Assembly: GCF_046025915.1 (NCBI RefSeq)
Contig: NZ_JAQQFR010000004.1
Location: 331,399-395,398, forward strand
Source: Herbaspirillum rhizosphaerae_A
Lineage (GTDB): Bacteria > Pseudomonadota > Gammaproteobacteria > Burkholderiales > Burkholderiaceae_D
Reading direction: 5' to 3'
Length of the DNA: 64,000 bases
Positions 52,013-60,684 of the stretch are shown in pieces. Position numbers and translations under genes: made by a program. The first letter of the stretch is position 1, and every line of letters starts with the position of its first letter. The notes beneath the pieces were generated by a model, which saw nothing but the letters and a program-made list of their open reading frames with translations, was not told the origin of the DNA and did not search any database.

Positions 52013-52786
52013 CTATTTCGCCAGGAACATGACGTCGCGTTGCAAGGGGATCAGATGTTGACCGCCGTCCACCAGAATCGTTGTGCCGGTAATGGCCGGC
52101 GACGCAGCAACAAAACAGACCGTTGCGGCAACATCTTCCGGCGTACTGCTTTTGCCCAGCGGCGTGACGCGATGGGCCTTCTCGAACTCCGCCGCACTTT
52201 GGTCTCCCGACACCATGGTGATGCCGGGCGCTACGCCAACCACGCGAACACGTGGTGCAAGTGCCTGCGCCAGCAACGTGGTCGCGCTTTGGAGCGCCGC
52301 CTTGGACAAGGTGTAAGACAGGAAGTCGGGATTGGGATTGTACAACTTCTGGTCCAGCAGATTGACCACCACGGCTTGCCGGTCGGCAGGCGTTGCCTCA
52401 TACAAGGCTTGTGCCAGCAACACCGGCGCGGCGACATTGGCGCGCATGTGCAGATCCAGTGACGTCATGGTAAAGCTGTCGGCCTGATCATTGCGGAACA
52501 GGGACGCGTTGTTCACTACGCAGGTCACTGGACCGAGTTGCGCAGCCTGCGTGATCAGCGAGCGTACGCCGGCTTCATCCGCCAGTTCGCATTGCAGCGC
52601 GACGGCGCGACGGCCCAGGGCAGTGATCTCATTGACGACCGCCAGCGCTTCATCGCGCGACTGGCCGTAATGCACGGCGATATCCCATCCATCGCGCGCC
52701 AGCGCCAGCGCGATCACGCGGCCGATACGCTTGGCGGCTCCAGTGACGAGTGCTACTTGTTGGCGTGAGGAAGTCATGGCATTCAT
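52013..52786 (-). CDS. folM: SDR, probable dihydromonapterin/pteridine reductase
   Basis: A 257-residue SDR with VALVTGAAKRIGRVIALALARDG (Arg in the glycine-rich loop, as in pteridine reductases), NNASLF instead of NNAG, and VNLLDQKLYNPNPDFLSYTLSKAAL with the catalytic Tyr/Lys. These departures from the classical SDR pattern match FolM/PTR1. The context, directly before folB, agrees. The start is uncertain: ATG at 52786, or 52777 (MTSSRQQ); neither has a clear ribosome binding site. Confidence 0.8.
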   Translation of the reverse strand: MNAMTSSRQQVALVTGAAKRIGRVIALALARDGWDIAVHYGQSRDEALAVVNEITALGRRAVALQCELADEAGVRSLITQAAQLGPVTCVVNNASLFRNDQADSFTMTSLDLHMRANVAAPVLLAQALYEATPADRQAVVVNLLDQKLYNPNPDFLSYTLSKAALQSATTLLAQALAPRVRVVGVAPGITMVSGDQSAAEFEKAHRVTPLGKSSTPEDVAATVCFVAASPAITGTTILVDGGQHLIPLQRDVMFLAK

Positions 52787-52968
52787 ATCATCAGAAACAG
52801 AGAGCTGCGGGGCAACCCGGCTGGCCAATCTGTTGGCAAATTGTTTAGTAAATTAAAGCGAAGGCGGTCGCACAGACCGACGGCAGGCAAATGAAAGCGC
52901 CGGCAATTCGCTGGCAATTCACCGGCAAGTGAGCAAGGCCGCTGCGTATTTCAAATACAATACTGCCC

Positions 52969-54114
52969 ATGCAACTGCAATTACCTGAACCATCTGCCGA
53001 CGCGCTTGCCGCTTCCCGTTCTCTCCAGCATCTGATCGCCGACGAAATCCGGCGCAGCGATGGCTGGATCTCGTTTGCTCGCTACATGGAGCTGGTGTTG
53101 TATGCGCCCGGGCTGGGTTATTACAGCGGCGGCGCGACAAAATTGGGCAAAGAGGGAGATTTTACAACTGCGCCGGAAATTTCGCCGCTTTTCGGCGCAA
53201 CTTTGGCGCATTTGGCGACAGAATTGTTCGATCAGACCGATGCCGCCATCATGGAATTCGGCGCGGGCACCGGCAAACTGGCCCTCGACATACTGACCGA
53301 GCTGCGTACCGCCGATCGTTTGCCGACACATTATTTCGTCGTCGAGATCTCGACGCAGTTACGGGCACGGCAACAGGAAACACTGCGTGACTTTCCGCAG
53401 GTTCGCTGGCTCGACAGCCTGCCGGCGGCATTTTCGGGCGTGGTGATCGGCAACGAAGTACTGGACGCGATGCCGGTGCAATTGGTGATTCGTGGCGAAG
53501 ATAGCTGGCTTGAGCGTGGCGTCACGCAGGATGCTTCTGGCGCCTTTGCGTATGCGGACCGTCCTTGCGACGATACTTTGATGGCGCAGATCCCGGATGC
53601 CGAAGTCTTGCCGGTTGGTTATCTGACTGAAGTCCATCCGATTTCTGTAGGCTTCATGCAATCGTTGGGCGCGATGTTGCAAGGCGGAAAAGGCGTTGCC
53701 TTGTTGTTCGACTACGGTTTTCCGGCGCACGAATATTATCTGCACGAGCGCGGCCAAGGCACGCTGATGTGCCACTACCGCCATCACGCCCATCCGGATC
53801 CATTTTATTTGCCGGGTTTGCAGGATGTGACCGCGCACGTTGATTTCACCGCGATGGCAAAGGCGGCCATCGAGGGCGGTCTGGATGTGTTCGGTTATAC
53901 CAGTCAGGCCGCATTCTTGCTCGGCGCTGGTATCGGCGATTTGCTGCTGCGTACCTCGCCGGAACAAAGCCGGGCCTATCTGCCGCAATCGAATGCTGTG
54001 CAAAAACTGATTTCTCCCGCGGAGATGGGCGAGTTGTTCAAGGTGCTGGCGGTAGGAAAAAATATCAACTGGCCGGAGCGTCTGTACGCACACGACCGTA
54101 CTCATCGTCTATAA
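52969..54114 (+). CDS. MidA/NDUFAF7-type SAM-dependent methyltransferase
   Basis: A 381-residue protein of the DUF185/COG1565 family: GWISFARYMELVLYAPGLGYYSGG, FTTAPEISPLFGATLA and the SAM motif MEFGAGTGKLALDIL. Mitochondrial members methylate an arginine of respiratory complex I; the bacterial target is not established. It is divergent from the folM gene and is followed by the DUF2905 gene 30 nt later. Confidence 0.9.
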   Translation: MQLQLPEPSADALAASRSLQHLIADEIRRSDGWISFARYMELVLYAPGLGYYSGGATKLGKEGDFTTAPEISPLFGATLAHLATELFDQTDAAIMEFGAGTGKLALDILTELRTADRLPTHYFVVEISTQLRARQQETLRDFPQVRWLDSLPAAFSGVVIGNEVLDAMPVQLVIRGEDSWLERGVTQDASGAFAYADRPCDDTLMAQIPDAEVLPVGYLTEVHPISVGFMQSLGAMLQGGKGVALLFDYGFPAHEYYLHERGQGTLMCHYRHHAHPDPFYLPGLQDVTAHVDFTAMAKAAIEGGLDVFGYTSQAAFLLGAGIGDLLLRTSPEQSRAYLPQSNAVQKLISPAEMGELFKVLAVGKNINWPERLYAHDRTHRL

Positions 54115-54144
54115 ACACAACAAGCACAATAAAAGAGTCCGCAC

Positions 54145-54339
54145 ATGATTCGTTGGGTTGTCGTCATTTTTCTCGCTGTGATTGTATTTTCCAGCCTGCT
54201 GCCATGGCTGGAAAAGCTCGGTATAGGCCGCCTTCCCGGTGACCTGCGCTTCAAGCTGTTCGGGCGCGTCTTCTCGCTGCCGTTTGCATCGACCATCCTG
54301 ATCTCGCTGGTAGTGTTTTTGCTGGCGCGTTTCCTTTAG
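54145..54339 (+). CDS. DUF2905 family small membrane protein
   Basis: A 64-residue protein with two hydrophobic segments (about 2-20 and 44-62) around GIGRLPGDLRFKLFGRVFSLPF, the typical DUF2905 centre. Function unknown. It follows the MidA-like gene and precedes the response regulator by 9 nt. Confidence 0.9.
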   Translation: MIRWVVVIFLAVIVFSSLLPWLEKLGIGRLPGDLRFKLFGRVFSLPFASTILISLVVFLLARFL

Positions 54340-54348
54340 GAAAACAAT

Positions 54349-55005
54349 ATGCGCATCCTGCTGGTCGAAGACGATCTGATGGTAGGTGAAGCGGTGCGCA
54401 AGGGCTTGCGACAGGACGGTTTCGCCATCGACTGGGTACAAGACGGCAAGGCTGCAGAATTGGCACTGAAGCAGGAAGAGTACGCGCTGGTTTTGCTCGA
54501 TCTTGGGCTGCCGCAAAAGAACGGCCTGGCGGTGTTGCAGACTCTGCGCGCCGACGGCAACACTATTCCCGTCCTGATCACCACCGCACGCGATGCCGTG
54601 GCTGATCGCGTCGCCGGTCTGGACGCCGGCGCCGACGATTATCTGATCAAACCTTACGATCTCGAAGAACTTTCCGCGCGCATGCGTGCCTTATTGCGCA
54701 GGCAGTCGGGCCGCGCTGATAGCCTGATTCAAGTGCGCGAAGTGACGCTGAATCCGGCTACGCATGAGGTATTTTTGCAGGGCCAGCCGGTGAATCTGTC
54801 GGCCCGTGAATTCGCGTTGCTGCGTGCTTTTCTGGATCGTCCGGGCGTCGTCTTGTCACGCGCGCAACTGGAAGAGAAATTGTACGGATGGGAAGACAGT
54901 ATCGACAGCAACGCCGTTGAAGTGCACATCCACGCCCTGCGCAAGAAGCTCGGTAGTGACTTCATCAAGAATGTGCGCGGTATCGGCTATCTGGTTCCTA
55001 AATAA
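54349..55005 (+). CDS. OmpR-family response regulator (QseB/PmrA-like)
   Basis: A 218-residue regulator. The receiver has D8/D9, the phosphoacceptor D51 (LLDLGLPQKNG) and K101 (IKPYD). The C-terminus is an OmpR winged helix (about 125-218, VNLSAREFALLRAFLDRPG, DSNAVEVHIHALRKKLG). AGGAAAACAAT stands before the ATG. The cognate kinase follows 5 nt after its stop. Confidence 0.93.
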   Translation: MRILLVEDDLMVGEAVRKGLRQDGFAIDWVQDGKAAELALKQEEYALVLLDLGLPQKNGLAVLQTLRADGNTIPVLITTARDAVADRVAGLDAGADDYLIKPYDLEELSARMRALLRRQSGRADSLIQVREVTLNPATHEVFLQGQPVNLSAREFALLRAFLDRPGVVLSRAQLEEKLYGWEDSIDSNAVEVHIHALRKKLGSDFIKNVRGIGYLVPK

Positions 55006-55010
55006 ACGCA

Positions 55011-56309
55011 ATGAATTCGATACGACGACAACTTTTGCTGTGGCTGGCGCTGGGTTTGAGCGGCGGCATTCTGCTGGCCGGCATCGTGCTCTACTTCCAG
55101 GCGCGCGATGAGGCCAACGACATCTTCGACTACCAGATGCGCCAGATTGCCGCCTCGTTGCCGCGTCAGGCTTTCGCGCCGATTGCCCCTGGACAGAGTT
55201 TGCCCGGCCTCGACGACGAAATCATGATGCAGATCTGGGATAGCACCGGCACCGTCATCTATCACTCGCACTCGCGCAGCGTCATGCCGCAACAGGCGGA
55301 GCTCGGCTTTATCGATGTGCCGGGGCCGGGCGGGATGTGGCGTGTCTACAGTGCGCAGATCGGTAGCACCGTGGTGCAGGTGTCGCAGCCGCAAAGCGCT
55401 CGAAAGGAAGTTGCGGCGCAGATGGCGGTGAAGACGGTGATGCCTTTACTGCTGCTGTTTCCTTTTCTTGGTGCGCTGATCTGGGTGGCGGTCGGACATG
55501 GCCTGGCGCCGGTGCGGCGCGCGGCGGCCGACGTGCAACTGCGCGACATGAATACGCTGACACCGATTGCCGACCAAAGCCTGCCGCAGGAAATCCGTCC
55601 TCTGACGCAGGCATTCAACGATTTGCTTGATCGATTGCAGCAGGCCATGCAGGCGCAGCGTGCCTTCGTTGCCGACGCCGCCCACGAGCTGCGCACGCCA
55701 TTGACGGCCCTGCGTTTGCAGGCACAACTGGCCGAACGCGCCGACAACGACGAAGAGCGTCGTGCGGCTTTCTCCGATCTGAAAAACGGTCTGGAGCGCG
55801 CCACGCATCTGGTGCATCAACTGCTGACCTTGGCGCGCCAGGAGCCGGGTGTGCAAGCGCATGTACCGGTCGATCTGGCGGCGTTGCTGCGCAGCGTGGT
55901 GTTGGATTTGTCGCCATTGGCGGAACACAAGAACGTCGATCTTGGCATCACGGAAGAAGCGGTCGGCAGCGTCTCCGGCAATGCCGATGCCTTGCGTATT
56001 CTGTTCAGCAATCTGCTGTCGAACGCCGTGCAATACAGCCCGTCCGGCGGCACTGTCGATGTCGGCATGCAGGTGCAGGGCGACAAGTTGATGGTCACTA
56101 TTCAGGACACCGGGCCCGGAATTCCGGAGCAGGATCTGGTGCGTGTCTTCGATCGTTTCTATCGCGCCGACAATGTGCAGTCGACTGTTCTCGGCAGCGG
56201 CCTCGGACTCGCCATCGTCAGGCAGATTGCCGATTTACATGATGCGACTGTGTCGTTGCACAATACGGCCAGGGGATTGCAGGCGCAAGTGGTCTTTCAA
56301 CGCTGCTGA
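55011..56309 (+). CDS. Sensor histidine kinase (QseC-like)
   Basis: A 432-residue inner-membrane kinase. Two membrane segments (about 8-27 and 147-167) enclose a periplasmic sensor of about 120 residues. A HAMP-like linker follows, then the H-box VADAAHELRTPLTALRLQ. The ATPase boxes are N (FSNLLSNAVQYSP), G1 (DTGPGIP) and G2 (GSGLGLAIV). It phosphorylates the regulator encoded just upstream. The DegP-type protease gene 102 nt downstream may be one of its targets (inference). Confidence 0.93.
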   Translation: MNSIRRQLLLWLALGLSGGILLAGIVLYFQARDEANDIFDYQMRQIAASLPRQAFAPIAPGQSLPGLDDEIMMQIWDSTGTVIYHSHSRSVMPQQAELGFIDVPGPGGMWRVYSAQIGSTVVQVSQPQSARKEVAAQMAVKTVMPLLLLFPFLGALIWVAVGHGLAPVRRAAADVQLRDMNTLTPIADQSLPQEIRPLTQAFNDLLDRLQQAMQAQRAFVADAAHELRTPLTALRLQAQLAERADNDEERRAAFSDLKNGLERATHLVHQLLTLARQEPGVQAHVPVDLAALLRSVVLDLSPLAEHKNVDLGITEEAVGSVSGNADALRILFSNLLSNAVQYSPSGGTVDVGMQVQGDKLMVTIQDTGPGIPEQDLVRVFDRFYRADNVQSTVLGSGLGLAIVRQIADLHDATVSLHNTARGLQAQVVFQRC

Positions 56310-56411
56310 GCTCTCTTGTAACAGTTTGTTTCCTTAAGTCTGTCTTAATTTTCGCGATTTACGCTGCATTCCATCGGGTGAAAGGTCACCCATTCTGCAA
56401 GGAGTGCTTCC

Positions 56412-57887
56412 ATGAATCGCCGTACCGTCTTTGTTCGCAATACGCTTGCCATCATGCTGGCCGCTATCGTCGGCGGCAGTTACGTGTACTTCCGTGGCGC
56501 CGACATTCCTGGCGCACAAGCTGCCAATATGCCGGTGCAAGCCGCCGCGCCGCTGGCAGCGGCAACGCCTTCGCTGGCGACACCGACTGATTTCTCCGGC
56601 ATTGTTGAACGCGCCGGTCCGGCCGTGGTGAACATCAGCGTCACCGGCAAGGCGAAGCCCAGTACAGATCAGGCGTCCGCCGACGTTGATCCCAACGATC
56701 CATTCTCTGAATTCTTCAAGCGTTTCGGGCCGCAATTTCAGCAGCAACCGCGCGGCCCGCAAATCATGCGCGGCTTGGGTTCGGGCTTCATCATTAATTC
56801 GGATGGCCTGATCCTGACTAATGCCCACGTCGTCGATGGCGCGCAGGAAGTGACTGTGAAGCTGACTGACCGCCGCGAGTTCAAAGCCAAGGTATTGGGC
56901 GTGGACAAGCAGAGCGACATTGCCGTGATCCGCATTGCAGCCAAGGATTTGCCGACAGTACAGATCGGCAATCCTGCATTGATGAAAGTCGGTGAGCCGG
57001 TGCTGGCGATCGGTTCCCCTTATGGCTTCGACAATACGGCAACTGCAGGTATCGTCAGCGCCAAATCGCGCAGCCTGCCGGACGACAACTATGTGCCGTT
57101 CATCCAGACAGACGTCGCGGTCAATCCCGGCAACTCCGGTGGACCGTTGTTCAATCTGAAGGGGCAAGTGGTCGGCATCAATTCGCAGATCTATAGCCAG
57201 ACCGGCGGCTATCAGGGCTTGTCGTTCTCGATTCCTATCGATGTGGCGATGAAGGTGGAGCAGCAACTGGTGCAGCACGGCAAGGTGACGCGCGGTCGTC
57301 TCGGTGTGTCGGTGCAGGAAGTGAATCAGGCGCTGGCAGAATCCTTTGGCCTCAAAAAATCCGAAGGCGCGTTGGTGAGTTCGGTTGAGAAGGGTAGTCC
57401 CGCCGAGAAAGCGGGCGTACAACCGGGTGACGTGATTTTGCGCTTCAATAATCAACCTATCGATCATTCGGTCGACTTGCCGACACTGGTTGCCGACACG
57501 GCGCCAGGCACGACGCAAAAGATGGATGTCATGCGTAACGGTTCGATCAAATCGCTTAGCGTGGTTGTCGGCGAGATGAAGGTGGCGAAGGACGCCTCCG
57601 GCAAAAACGGCGCTGAGCAGCAAGGCCGTCTGGGTCTTGCCGTGCGTCCGCTTGACAAGGATGAGCAGCAGCAAATCGGCGTGCATGGCGGGTTGGTGGT
57701 GGAAGACGTCAACGGCCCGGCGGCGATTGCCGGTATCCAGAGCGGTGATGTGATTCTGTCGCTCAACGGCAATGCGGTGACCAGTGTCGAGCAGTTGCGC
57801 AGTCTGGTGAGTAAGGCCGGCAAGAGCGTTGCCCTGCTGGTGGAACGCGGCGACGATAAGATCTTCGTGCCGGTGTATCTGAACTAA
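56412..57887 (+). CDS. Do/DegP-family periplasmic serine protease
   Basis: A 491-residue HtrA protease. An N-terminal membrane segment/signal (about 8-25, TLAIMLAAIVGGSYVYF) leads to the trypsin-like domain with the triad H139 (TNAHVVDG), D169 (SDIAVIRI) and S242 (NPGNSGGPLF). Two PDZ domains follow (about 290-375 and 400-490). It degrades or refolds misfolded envelope proteins. An AAGGAG lies eight bases before the ATG. A GGGTGA / TCACCC hairpin in the leader overlaps the region just before it. Both degP and mucD are used for such proteins. Confidence 0.92.
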   Translation: MNRRTVFVRNTLAIMLAAIVGGSYVYFRGADIPGAQAANMPVQAAAPLAAATPSLATPTDFSGIVERAGPAVVNISVTGKAKPSTDQASADVDPNDPFSEFFKRFGPQFQQQPRGPQIMRGLGSGFIINSDGLILTNAHVVDGAQEVTVKLTDRREFKAKVLGVDKQSDIAVIRIAAKDLPTVQIGNPALMKVGEPVLAIGSPYGFDNTATAGIVSAKSRSLPDDNYVPFIQTDVAVNPGNSGGPLFNLKGQVVGINSQIYSQTGGYQGLSFSIPIDVAMKVEQQLVQHGKVTRGRLGVSVQEVNQALAESFGLKKSEGALVSSVEKGSPAEKAGVQPGDVILRFNNQPIDHSVDLPTLVADTAPGTTQKMDVMRNGSIKSLSVVVGEMKVAKDASGKNGAEQQGRLGLAVRPLDKDEQQQIGVHGGLVVEDVNGPAAIAGIQSGDVILSLNGNAVTSVEQLRSLVSKAGKSVALLVERGDDKIFVPVYLN

Positions 57888-57921
57888 GTGTTAAGCGGTG
57901 TTTCTCGTGGTGTCGTAGGTA

Positions 57922-57986
57922 GGTGCAGCAAGCAAGTGTAGTAAGCAGGTGCAGTAAGCAGGTGTAGTAAATAAGTGAAGTGGGCA
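57922..57986 (+). repeat. Five tandem copies of a 13-nt repeat
   Basis: Consensus GGTGTAGTAAGCA, five units back to back (57922-57986) with one to four changes each. They lie between the DegP-family stop and its terminator. The number of units could vary between strains. No open frame is conserved across it. Confidence 0.85.
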
Positions 57987-57990
57987 GGAC

Positions 57991-58020
57991 GGCCGGACAG
58001 ATGTTTTGTCCGGCCTTTTT
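57991..58020 (+). terminator. Intrinsic terminator after the DegP-family gene
   Basis: Perfect 9-bp stem GGCCGGACA / TGTCCGGCC with a 7-nt loop, then TTTTT. It lies between the convergent protease and KefC-like genes. The left flank lacks an A-run, so it mainly serves the plus strand. Confidence 0.9.
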
Positions 58021-58025
58021 ACGTC

Positions 58026-59825
58026 TTAGTCCCAGCGATGCTTGTCGCCGCTGGCGATGGCGTCCTTGTCGCTGGCGAACATGGCTTCTAGCTCTTCGCG
58101 CGCCTGCACAGCCATCGAAACCAGTTGCTGCTGATCCTTGTAGTGCGGATACAGCTTGTTGAGCGTTTCGATATTGTGGGCGCGGAATTTCATCGCCGCG
58201 CGATGCGCGCGGTAGGCGCCGAAGTCGAGTTGACGCAGCACTTGTCGTCCCATCTGTAAGGCGCTTTCAAAAGTCTCGCGTTCCAGCACGGTGACGCCGC
58301 GATCCATCAGATCGTAAAGGTGCGTGACGTTGCGCGCGCGCGCGGCTATTTTCAGATGCGGAAAAGCGCGTTGCACCGCTTCCACCAGTTTCAGGCTGGC
58401 GGGCGCATCGTCGATGGCGATCAGCAGCAGACGTGCCTTGTCGGCGCCGGCAGTGCGCAGCAAATCGATGCGTGTGGCGTCGCCATAGAACACTTTGAAG
58501 CCAAACTTGCGCAGCGATTCGATCTGGTCGGGATCATGATCGAGAATCGTCAGGCCGATGCCGTTGGCATGCAACAGGCGACCGACGATCTGGCCGAAGC
58601 GGCCGAAACCCGCGATGATGACCGGATTGTCTTGCGGTTCGATTTCGTCCTCGGCGCGTTTTCCTTTGGCCAGCAGACGCGGCAGCAGAACGCGGTCATG
58701 CAGAAGAAGCAGCAAAGGCGTGATCACCATCGATAGCGCCACGACGACAACCAGAATCGATGAAATGCGCGGTGTCAGTACCTGCGCCGTGGCGGCAGCG
58801 CCGAACACCACAAAAGCGAATTCGCCGCCTTGCGATAACAGGAAGGAGAAAAACACCTGCTGGTCGCGTGGAATGCGGAAGGCCTTGGCCAGGCCGAACA
58901 GCACCGCAATTTTGAGAACGAGGAAACCTGCGACGAGACCGAGGATCAACCATGGCTGTTCAAGAAAAATACCAAAGTCGACCGACATGCCGACGGCGAT
59001 GAAGAACAAGCCGAGCAGCAGACCCTTAAATGGCTCCAGATCGCTTTCCAGTGCGTGGCGATATTCCGAATCGGCCAGCAGCACGCCGGCGAGGAAAGTG
59101 CCAAGCGCCATCGACATGCCGACCGATTGCATCAGCAGACATGTGGCGATCACCAGCAACAGCGCGAAGGCGGTGAAAATTTCACGCATGTCGGTCTTGG
59201 CGATGATGCGCAAGATAGGGCGGATCAGGAAGCGGCCGCCGAAGATCAGCAACGCGATCACGCCGACGACTTGTCCGGTATGGAGCCAGCCTTGTCCGCT
59301 GCCTTGTGCCACGGCGACGCCAAGCAGTGGTACCGCCGCCATCATCGGGATCGCGGCGATATCCTGAAATAGCAAAATTGCAAAACCCGCCGAGCCCGCC
59401 GGTGTGGCGCTCAGCTTGCGCTCGCCCAGTGTCGCCAGCGCAATCGCGGTGGATGACAAGGACATGCCGAGCGCACCGATCAGCGCCACGCGCCAGTCGA
59501 TGCCGCAGGCCAGCGCCGCGCCGAACAGCGCCAGACTGACTAGCGTGACTTGCGCGCCGCCCCAGCCGAATATGCGCTTACGCAGTGACCAGAGGCGTTT
59601 CGGATCGAGCTCCAGCCCGATCAGGAACAGCAGTAGCACCACGCCGAATTCTGAAAAGTGCAGGATGTCTTCGACCTGGCTGATCAGACCCAGCCCCCAA
59701 GGGCCGATGGCGATGCCGGCGAGCAGGTAGCCGAGCACGGCGCCCAGTCCCAGCTTCTTGGCAATCGGTACGGCGATGACCGCCGCCAGCAGGTAGATCA
59801 GCGGATTGAGCAGTTGTTGTTCCAT
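58026..59825 (-). CDS. kefC: KefC-like glutathione-regulated potassium/proton antiporter
   Basis: A 599-residue inner-membrane protein: about 12 membrane segments of the CPA2 family (VLGYLLAGIAIGPWGLGLI, LFLIGLELDPKRLWSLRKRIFG) and a cytosolic TrkA-N/RCK domain (about 400-520, VIIAGFGRFGQIVGRLL) with a C-terminal tail. It exports K+ during electrophile stress. I start at 59825 (MEQQLLNPLIYLL), where the family begins. A KefF-like oxidoreductase gene lies 34 nt upstream. KefB is the alternative name. Confidence 0.88.
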   Translation of the reverse strand: MEQQLLNPLIYLLAAVIAVPIAKKLGLGAVLGYLLAGIAIGPWGLGLISQVEDILHFSEFGVVLLLFLIGLELDPKRLWSLRKRIFGWGGAQVTLVSLALFGAALACGIDWRVALIGALGMSLSSTAIALATLGERKLSATPAGSAGFAILLFQDIAAIPMMAAVPLLGVAVAQGSGQGWLHTGQVVGVIALLIFGGRFLIRPILRIIAKTDMREIFTAFALLLVIATCLLMQSVGMSMALGTFLAGVLLADSEYRHALESDLEPFKGLLLGLFFIAVGMSVDFGIFLEQPWLILGLVAGFLVLKIAVLFGLAKAFRIPRDQQVFFSFLLSQGGEFAFVVFGAAATAQVLTPRISSILVVVVALSMVITPLLLLLHDRVLLPRLLAKGKRAEDEIEPQDNPVIIAGFGRFGQIVGRLLHANGIGLTILDHDPDQIESLRKFGFKVFYGDATRIDLLRTAGADKARLLLIAIDDAPASLKLVEAVQRAFPHLKIAARARNVTHLYDLMDRGVTVLERETFESALQMGRQVLRQLDFGAYRAHRAAMKFRAHNIETLNKLYPHYKDQQQLVSMAVQAREELEAMFASDKDAIASGDKHRWD

Positions 59826-59859
59826 GGTGTCGTCGTATCGTTGATCTTGATCGGTAGTC

Positions 59860-60429
59860 TTATGGTGTTGATGTTGATGTCTCGGTAGCCGGCCAGTCTG
59901 GATAACTGTCAAGCCGGGCGCGGTAATTGGCGGCGTGCATGATCAGCGCTTCCTTGCTCAGATGATGTGCGCCATGCAGGATGTTCGGTGTCTGCCAGCG
60001 CATACCGCACAAGCGCGCGGTTTGCTGATAAGGCGGCAGGAAATCACTGAACGGATGGCCGTGGCGGCCGCCGGCCTGGTAAGCGTCGGCGTCGCCGCCT
60101 GTGGTCGCGACCAGCCAGAAGTCTTTGCCATGCAGAGCATCGCCGCCGGGGCCGAAAGCCCATCCGCGTTGCAGTACCAGATCGATCCATTCTTTCTGTA
60201 GCGCGGGCATGCTGTACCAATGAATCGGATGATGCAGCACGACCAGATCGGCCTCGTGCAATTGCGCCTGTTCGTACTCGACATCGATATGGAAATCGGG
60301 ATAGCACTCATACAAATCATGGACGCGCACCTGCGGCAGACTGCGGGCTGCTTCAATCATGGTGCGGTTGGTGTAGGAATGTTCACCACCCGGGTGCGCG
60401 TAGAGGATAAGAATGCGTGAAGTGGTCAT
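59860..60429 (-). CDS. kefF: KefF-like NAD(P)H oxidoreductase, ancillary to KefC
   Basis: A 189-residue flavodoxin-fold quinone reductase: ILILYAHPGGEHSYTNRTMIEAA, LVVLHHPIHWYSMPALQKEWIDLVL and TGGDADAYQAGGRHGHPFSDFLPPYQQTARLCG are typical for KefF/KefG. It binds KefC and is needed for its full activity, as well as reducing electrophilic quinones. It is the first gene of a two-gene operon with kefC. Confidence 0.9.
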   Translation of the reverse strand: MTTSRILILYAHPGGEHSYTNRTMIEAARSLPQVRVHDLYECYPDFHIDVEYEQAQLHEADLVVLHHPIHWYSMPALQKEWIDLVLQRGWAFGPGGDALHGKDFWLVATTGGDADAYQAGGRHGHPFSDFLPPYQQTARLCGMRWQTPNILHGAHHLSKEALIMHAANYRARLDSYPDWPATETSTSTP

Positions 60430-60684
60430 GTAGGAGCATGCCTGAAGATGAAAGAAGTCAGGAGAGATTGGAACATATATTGCTCATCTGCTGTCTGGAT
60501 TAATAAGAGCAACACGACTGCAACCGCGAGGGAGGCAAAACACAGCGCCGCTCGCTGCACAACGCGGGTATCAGGAAGATGACGCCAGATGCCCAAAACA
60601 AATCAATGCGCTTATACTTTGGCAATCCTGTTCGCGGGCGTTGCACCTGGTTACCGCCATTGATTTCAACCCTACATAACCGCC

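Noticed and set aside
57922..57986. CRISPR array
   Set aside because: Units are 13 nt, directly adjacent without spacers, and no cas gene is present in the window.
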